This document shows, one piece after another, positions 61,316 to 64,000 of a stretch of DNA of 64,000 nt. A model generated the notes under the pieces. The model searched no databases. It was not told where the DNA came from and saw nothing but the letters and a program-made list of their open reading frames with translations. Each line of letters opens with the position of its first letter. The stretch's first letter is position 1. Source of the stretch: Paraburkholderia saeva (GTDB lineage Bacteria; Pseudomonadota; Gammaproteobacteria; Burkholderiales; Burkholderiaceae). The stretch spans positions 62,001 to 126,000 of the forward strand of contig NZ_CAJQZC010000014.1 in assembly GCF_907164555.1 (NCBI RefSeq), written 5' to 3'. The position numbers were made by a program, and so were the translations under genes.

Positions 61316-63739
61316 TTAGTGCTTCACGACTTCCGATGCGGGATCCTTGGCCGGTTCAGCTGCGACCGGCGTTGCTGCTGCCTTCGGTTCTTCTTCCGGC
61401 AACGGCTGCGGCGTACGTTCGAGCGCAAGTTCGAGCACCCGGTCGATCCAGCGGACCGGCATGATTTCGATTGCGTTCTTCACGTTGTCCGGAATCTCCG
61501 TCAGATCCTTGACGTTCTCTTCCGGGATCAGCACCAGCTTGATACCGCCACGATGCGCGGCCAGCAGCTTTTCCTTCAGGCCGCCGATCGGAAGCACTTC
61601 GCCGCGCAACGTGATTTCGCCCGTCATCGCGACATCGGCACGCACCGGAATGCCGGTCAGCACCGACACCAGCGCGGTCGTCATCGCGATACCGGCCGAA
61701 GGACCGTCCTTCGGCGTCGCGCCTTCCGGCACGTGGATGTGAATATCCTGCTTCTCGAACGCTTCGTCCTTGATGCCAAGACGACGCGAGCGCGAGCGGA
61801 CCACCGAGCGCGCTGCTTCGACGGATTCCTTCATCACATCGCCGAGCGAACCGGTGCGGATCACATTGCCCTTACCCGGCATGACCGCGGCTTCGATCGT
61901 CAGCAGATCGCCACCGACTTCCGTCCACGCGAGCCCCGTGACCTGACCGACCTGGTTTTCCTTCGCAGCCAGACCGAAGTCGTATTTGCGCACGCCGAGG
62001 AATGTATCGACATTGCTGCCGTCGACCTTCACCGCGCCTTCCGCCTTCTTCAGCAGCAGCATCTTCACGACCTTGCGGCAGATCTTCGAGATTTCACGCT
62101 CGAGCGAACGGACGCCCGCTTCACGCGTGTAATAACGAATGATGTCGCGAATGGCCGTTTCCGCCACGTCGACTTCGCCTTCCTTCAGGCCGTTGTTCTT
62201 CTTCTGCTTCGGCAGCAGGTAACGTTGCGCGATGCTGACCTTTTCGTCTTCCGTGTAACCCGACAGACGGATCACTTCCATCCGGTCGAGCAGCGGCGGC
62301 GGAATGTTCAGCGAGTTCGACGTCGCCACGAACATCACATCCGACAGATCGAAGTCGACTTCGACGTAGTGATCGGCGAACGTATGATTCTGTTCCGGAT
62401 CAAGCACTTCCAGCAGCGCCGAAGACGGATCGCCGCGGAAATCCTGGCCCATCTTGTCGACTTCGTCGAGCAGGAAGAGCGGATTGCGCACGCCGACCTT
62501 CGTCAGGCTTTGGAGGATCTTGCCCGGCATCGAACCGATGTACGTACGACGGTGACCGCGAATTTCGGCTTCGTCGCGCACGCCGCCCAACGCCATGCGC
62601 ACGAACTTGCGGTTCGTTGCACGAGCGATCGACTGGCCAAGCGACGTCTTGCCGACCCCCGGAGGCCCAACGAGGCACAGGATCGGCGCCTTGACCTTAT
62701 CCACACGTTGCTGGACCGCGAGATACTCGAGAATGCGTTCCTTCACTTTCTCGAGACCGAAGTGGTCTTCGTCGAGCACGGTTTCGGCGTTCGTGAGGTC
62801 GTTGTTGACCTTGCTCTTCTTGCGCCACGGCAGGCCGATCAGCGTATCGATGTAGTTGCGCACGACCGTCGCTTCGGCGGACATCGGCGACATCAGCTTG
62901 AGCTTCTTCAGTTCGGCGTCAGCCTTCTTCTTGGCTTCCTTCGGCATGCGCGCGGCGGTGATGCGCTTCTCGAGTTCTTCGAGATCCGCACCTTCTTCGC
63001 CTTCGCCGAGTTCCTTCTGGATCGCCTTGACCTGCTCGTTCAGGTAGTACTCGCGCTGGCTCTTTTCCATCTGGCGCTTCACGCGCCCACGGATGCGCTT
63101 TTCGACCTGGAGAATGTCGATTTCGGCTTCGAGCTGCGCGAGCAGATGCTCGAGGCGCTCGATGACCGGGAACATCTCGAGGATGTGCTGCTTCTGGTCG
63201 AGCTTGAGGGGCAGATGCGCGGCGATCGTATCGGCCAGGCGCCCTGCTTCATCGATGCCCGACAGCGACGTGAGAATCTCCGGCGGGATCTTCTTGTTCA
63301 GCTTCACGTACTGGTCGAACTGCGACACGATCGCGCGGCGCAGCGCTTCAGTTTCAGCGCTGTCGGCGTGGTCGGGTTCGAGCGGCATGACTTCGCACGA
63401 AAACTGCGTTTCCTGTTCTTCGATGGAAAGCGTCTTCGCGCGCTGAAGACCTTCGACGAGGACCTTCACGGTGCCGTCGGGCAGTTTCAGCATCTGCAGG
63501 ATGTTGGCGATACACCCTGTTTCGTACATGTCCTTTTCGGTCGGCTCATCTTTCGCAGCCGTTTTCTGGGCGACGAGCATGATGTGCTTGCCGCCTTCCA
63601 TCGCTGCTTCGAGAGCCTTGATCGACTTCGGGCGGCCTACGAAGAGCGGAATCACCATGTGCGGGAATACGACTACGTCACGCAGCGGGAGCAGCGGGAG
63701 TGTAGTGCGTTCCGGCGGAAGGAGTTGGGTTCCTGACAT
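61316..63739 (-). CDS. lon: ATP-dependent Lon protease
   Basis: An 807-residue cytosolic AAA+ protease that degrades misfolded and regulatory proteins. The N-terminal substrate domain begins LPLLPLRDVVVFPHMVIPLFVGR. The Walker A is GPPGVGKTSLGQ near 360-371, Walker B LFLLDEVDKMG near 422-432, and the Ser/Lys dyad lies in KDGPSAGIAMTTAL (Ser) near 680 and LPIGGLKEKLLAAHRGG (Lys) near 722. The C-terminal tail is Ala/Pro/Glu-rich. A GGGGA motif precedes the ATG. A sigma-32-like promoter lies about 35-65 bases upstream. Confidence 0.97.
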   Translation of the reverse strand: MSGTQLLPPERTTLPLLPLRDVVVFPHMVIPLFVGRPKSIKALEAAMEGGKHIMLVAQKTAAKDEPTEKDMYETGCIANILQMLKLPDGTVKVLVEGLQRAKTLSIEEQETQFSCEVMPLEPDHADSAETEALRRAIVSQFDQYVKLNKKIPPEILTSLSGIDEAGRLADTIAAHLPLKLDQKQHILEMFPVIERLEHLLAQLEAEIDILQVEKRIRGRVKRQMEKSQREYYLNEQVKAIQKELGEGEEGADLEELEKRITAARMPKEAKKKADAELKKLKLMSPMSAEATVVRNYIDTLIGLPWRKKSKVNNDLTNAETVLDEDHFGLEKVKERILEYLAVQQRVDKVKAPILCLVGPPGVGKTSLGQSIARATNRKFVRMALGGVRDEAEIRGHRRTYIGSMPGKILQSLTKVGVRNPLFLLDEVDKMGQDFRGDPSSALLEVLDPEQNHTFADHYVEVDFDLSDVMFVATSNSLNIPPPLLDRMEVIRLSGYTEDEKVSIAQRYLLPKQKKNNGLKEGEVDVAETAIRDIIRYYTREAGVRSLEREISKICRKVVKMLLLKKAEGAVKVDGSNVDTFLGVRKYDFGLAAKENQVGQVTGLAWTEVGGDLLTIEAAVMPGKGNVIRTGSLGDVMKESVEAARSVVRSRSRRLGIKDEAFEKQDIHIHVPEGATPKDGPSAGIAMTTALVSVLTGIPVRADVAMTGEITLRGEVLPIGGLKEKLLAAHRGGIKLVLIPEENVKDLTEIPDNVKNAIEIMPVRWIDRVLELALERTPQPLPEEEPKAAATPVAAEPAKDPASEVVKH

Positions 63740-63772
63740 TTCATTTCCCCATGAGTGGAATCAGTTCGTTCG

Positions 63773-63802
63773 ATAGGTGAGGTCAGCAAAAAAAATTGCA
63801 AG
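63773..63802 (-). promoter_or_regulatory. Possible sigma-32 (heat-shock) promoter of lon
   Basis: On the minus strand CTTGCAA (63802-63796), 13 bases, then CCTCACCTAT (63782-63773). This resembles the heat-shock consensus CTTGAAA and CCCCATnT in most positions and at accepted spacing. lon is a heat-shock gene in E. coli, so the match is meaningful, but it was found by eye and has mismatches in both elements. Confidence 0.5.
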
Positions 63803-63821
63803 GCCTCCGCGTGTGGGAAAA

Positions 63822-63854
63822 GTTCAGTGACTCCGAAGGTTCAGTGACTCCAAG
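63822..63854. repeat. Tandem direct repeat in clpX-lon spacer
   Basis: Two adjacent copies: GTTCAGTGACTCCGAAG (63822-63838) and GTTCAGTGACTCCAAG (63839-63854), identical except for one missing base. They lie just upstream of the sigma-32-like lon promoter. They could be a duplicated regulator site or simple slippage. Confidence 0.6.
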
Positions 63855-63888
63855 TAGAAAAACAACCATCCTGACCACAAGATAAACG

Positions 63889-63923
63889 AAAAAGCCGTTC
63901 ACGTCGCCATGAACGGCTTTTTT
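63889..63923. terminator. Intrinsic terminator of clpX
   Basis: AAAAAGCCGTTCA (63889-63901) pairs with TGAACGGCTTTTT (63910-63922) around an 8-base loop, with T-runs on both strands. On the minus strand it lies 20 bases after the clpX stop, separating clpX from lon. Confidence 0.9.
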
Positions 63924-63942
63924 GCAGAACCCGGAAAGCCGA

Positions 63943-64000
63943 TCAATTCGAACCCGCGACCTTGGGCGCGTCTTCGTAGATCAGCAACGGTTTGCCGTCG
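63943..64000 (-). CDS. clpX: 3-prime end of ClpX (ATP-dependent protease ATPase subunit), partial
   Basis: Only the last 18 sense codons and the stop lie inside the window. They read DGKPLLIYEDAPKVAGSN, the typical C-terminal end of Burkholderiaceae ClpX. The identity is supported by the conserved clpX-lon gene order and by the terminator just downstream. ClpX unfolds substrates for the ClpP protease. Confidence 0.75.
   Translation of the reverse strand, partial: DGKPLLIYEDAPKVAGSN

Noticed and set aside
61169..63736. 855-codon frame antisense to lon
   Set aside because: Shadow of lon; no ribosome-binding site or recognisable domain.

Overview
The window is a high-GC chromosomal segment whose gene content and order point to Burkholderiaceae, most likely Paraburkholderia or a close relative. 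The strongest markers are a cepacian-type exopolysaccharide locus and the order clpX, lon, hupB, tRNA-Val, tRNA-Asp, ppiD. This assignment is inference from gene order and protein character; no search was run.

Region 1 (1-11.6 kb) is the exopolysaccharide locus. On the minus strand lie, in transcription order, the initiating sugar-phosphate transferase (bceB), UDP-glucose dehydrogenase (bceC), tyrosine phosphatase (bceD), outer-membrane export lipoprotein (bceE), tyrosine autokinase/chain-length protein (bceF), two glycosyltransferases (bceG, bceH) and the start of a polytopic membrane protein in the bceI (polymerase) position, cut by the window edge. bceA, the bifunctional GDP-mannose enzyme, is read the other way from a roughly 600-bp AT-rich intergenic region. 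Together they supply nucleotide sugars, start the repeat unit on undecaprenyl phosphate, extend it, and polymerise and export it.

Region 2 (11.6-20.5 kb) is mixed: a protein with only the N-terminal part of an IS5-type transposase joined to a long novel tail, a YCII protein, a two-repeat PsiF protein, a two-TM protein of unknown function, a SYLF lipoprotein, a GT4 glycosyltransferase, an AAA ATPase, trehalose-6-phosphate synthase and a Rap1a/Tai-like secreted protein.

Region 3 (20.6-28.7 kb) is housekeeping: ankyrin protein, TatD, a GNAT enzyme, HolB, Tmk and MltG on the minus strand, YgfZ and an NRDE protein on the plus strand, then an HSL-type esterase. Region 4 (28.7-31.9 kb) is an accessory island with visibly lower GC: a lipoprotein overlapping a large alpha/beta-hydrolase, which read as a Tli3/Tle3 type VI secretion immunity/effector pair without secretion genes beside it.

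Region 5 (32.0-42.8 kb) is acyl-CoA metabolism on the minus strand (SDR, MDR reductase, thioesterase, thiolase, bifunctional FadB-type enzyme, acyl-CoA ligase), interleaved with a Dabb protein, a GT2 glycosyltransferase, a WHy-domain lipoprotein and nicotinamidase. Region 6 (42.9-46.9 kb, plus strand) holds selO, msrB, yciB, bolA and a parvulin, closed by a strong hairpin. Region 7 (47.0-58.3 kb) has purL, a DadA-like oxidoreductase, the NAD(P)HX repair enzyme, pgi, a ybbA/tesA pair whose start codons overlap head to head, and a small lipoprotein.

Region 8 (58.3-64.0 kb) is the protein quality-control block: ppiD, tRNA-Asp, tRNA-Val, hupB, lon and the 3-prime end of clpX, all minus strand, with a very good sigma-70-type promoter before hupB, a sigma-32-like promoter before lon and clear terminators. 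No CRISPR array, rRNA gene, complete insertion sequence or prophage was seen.
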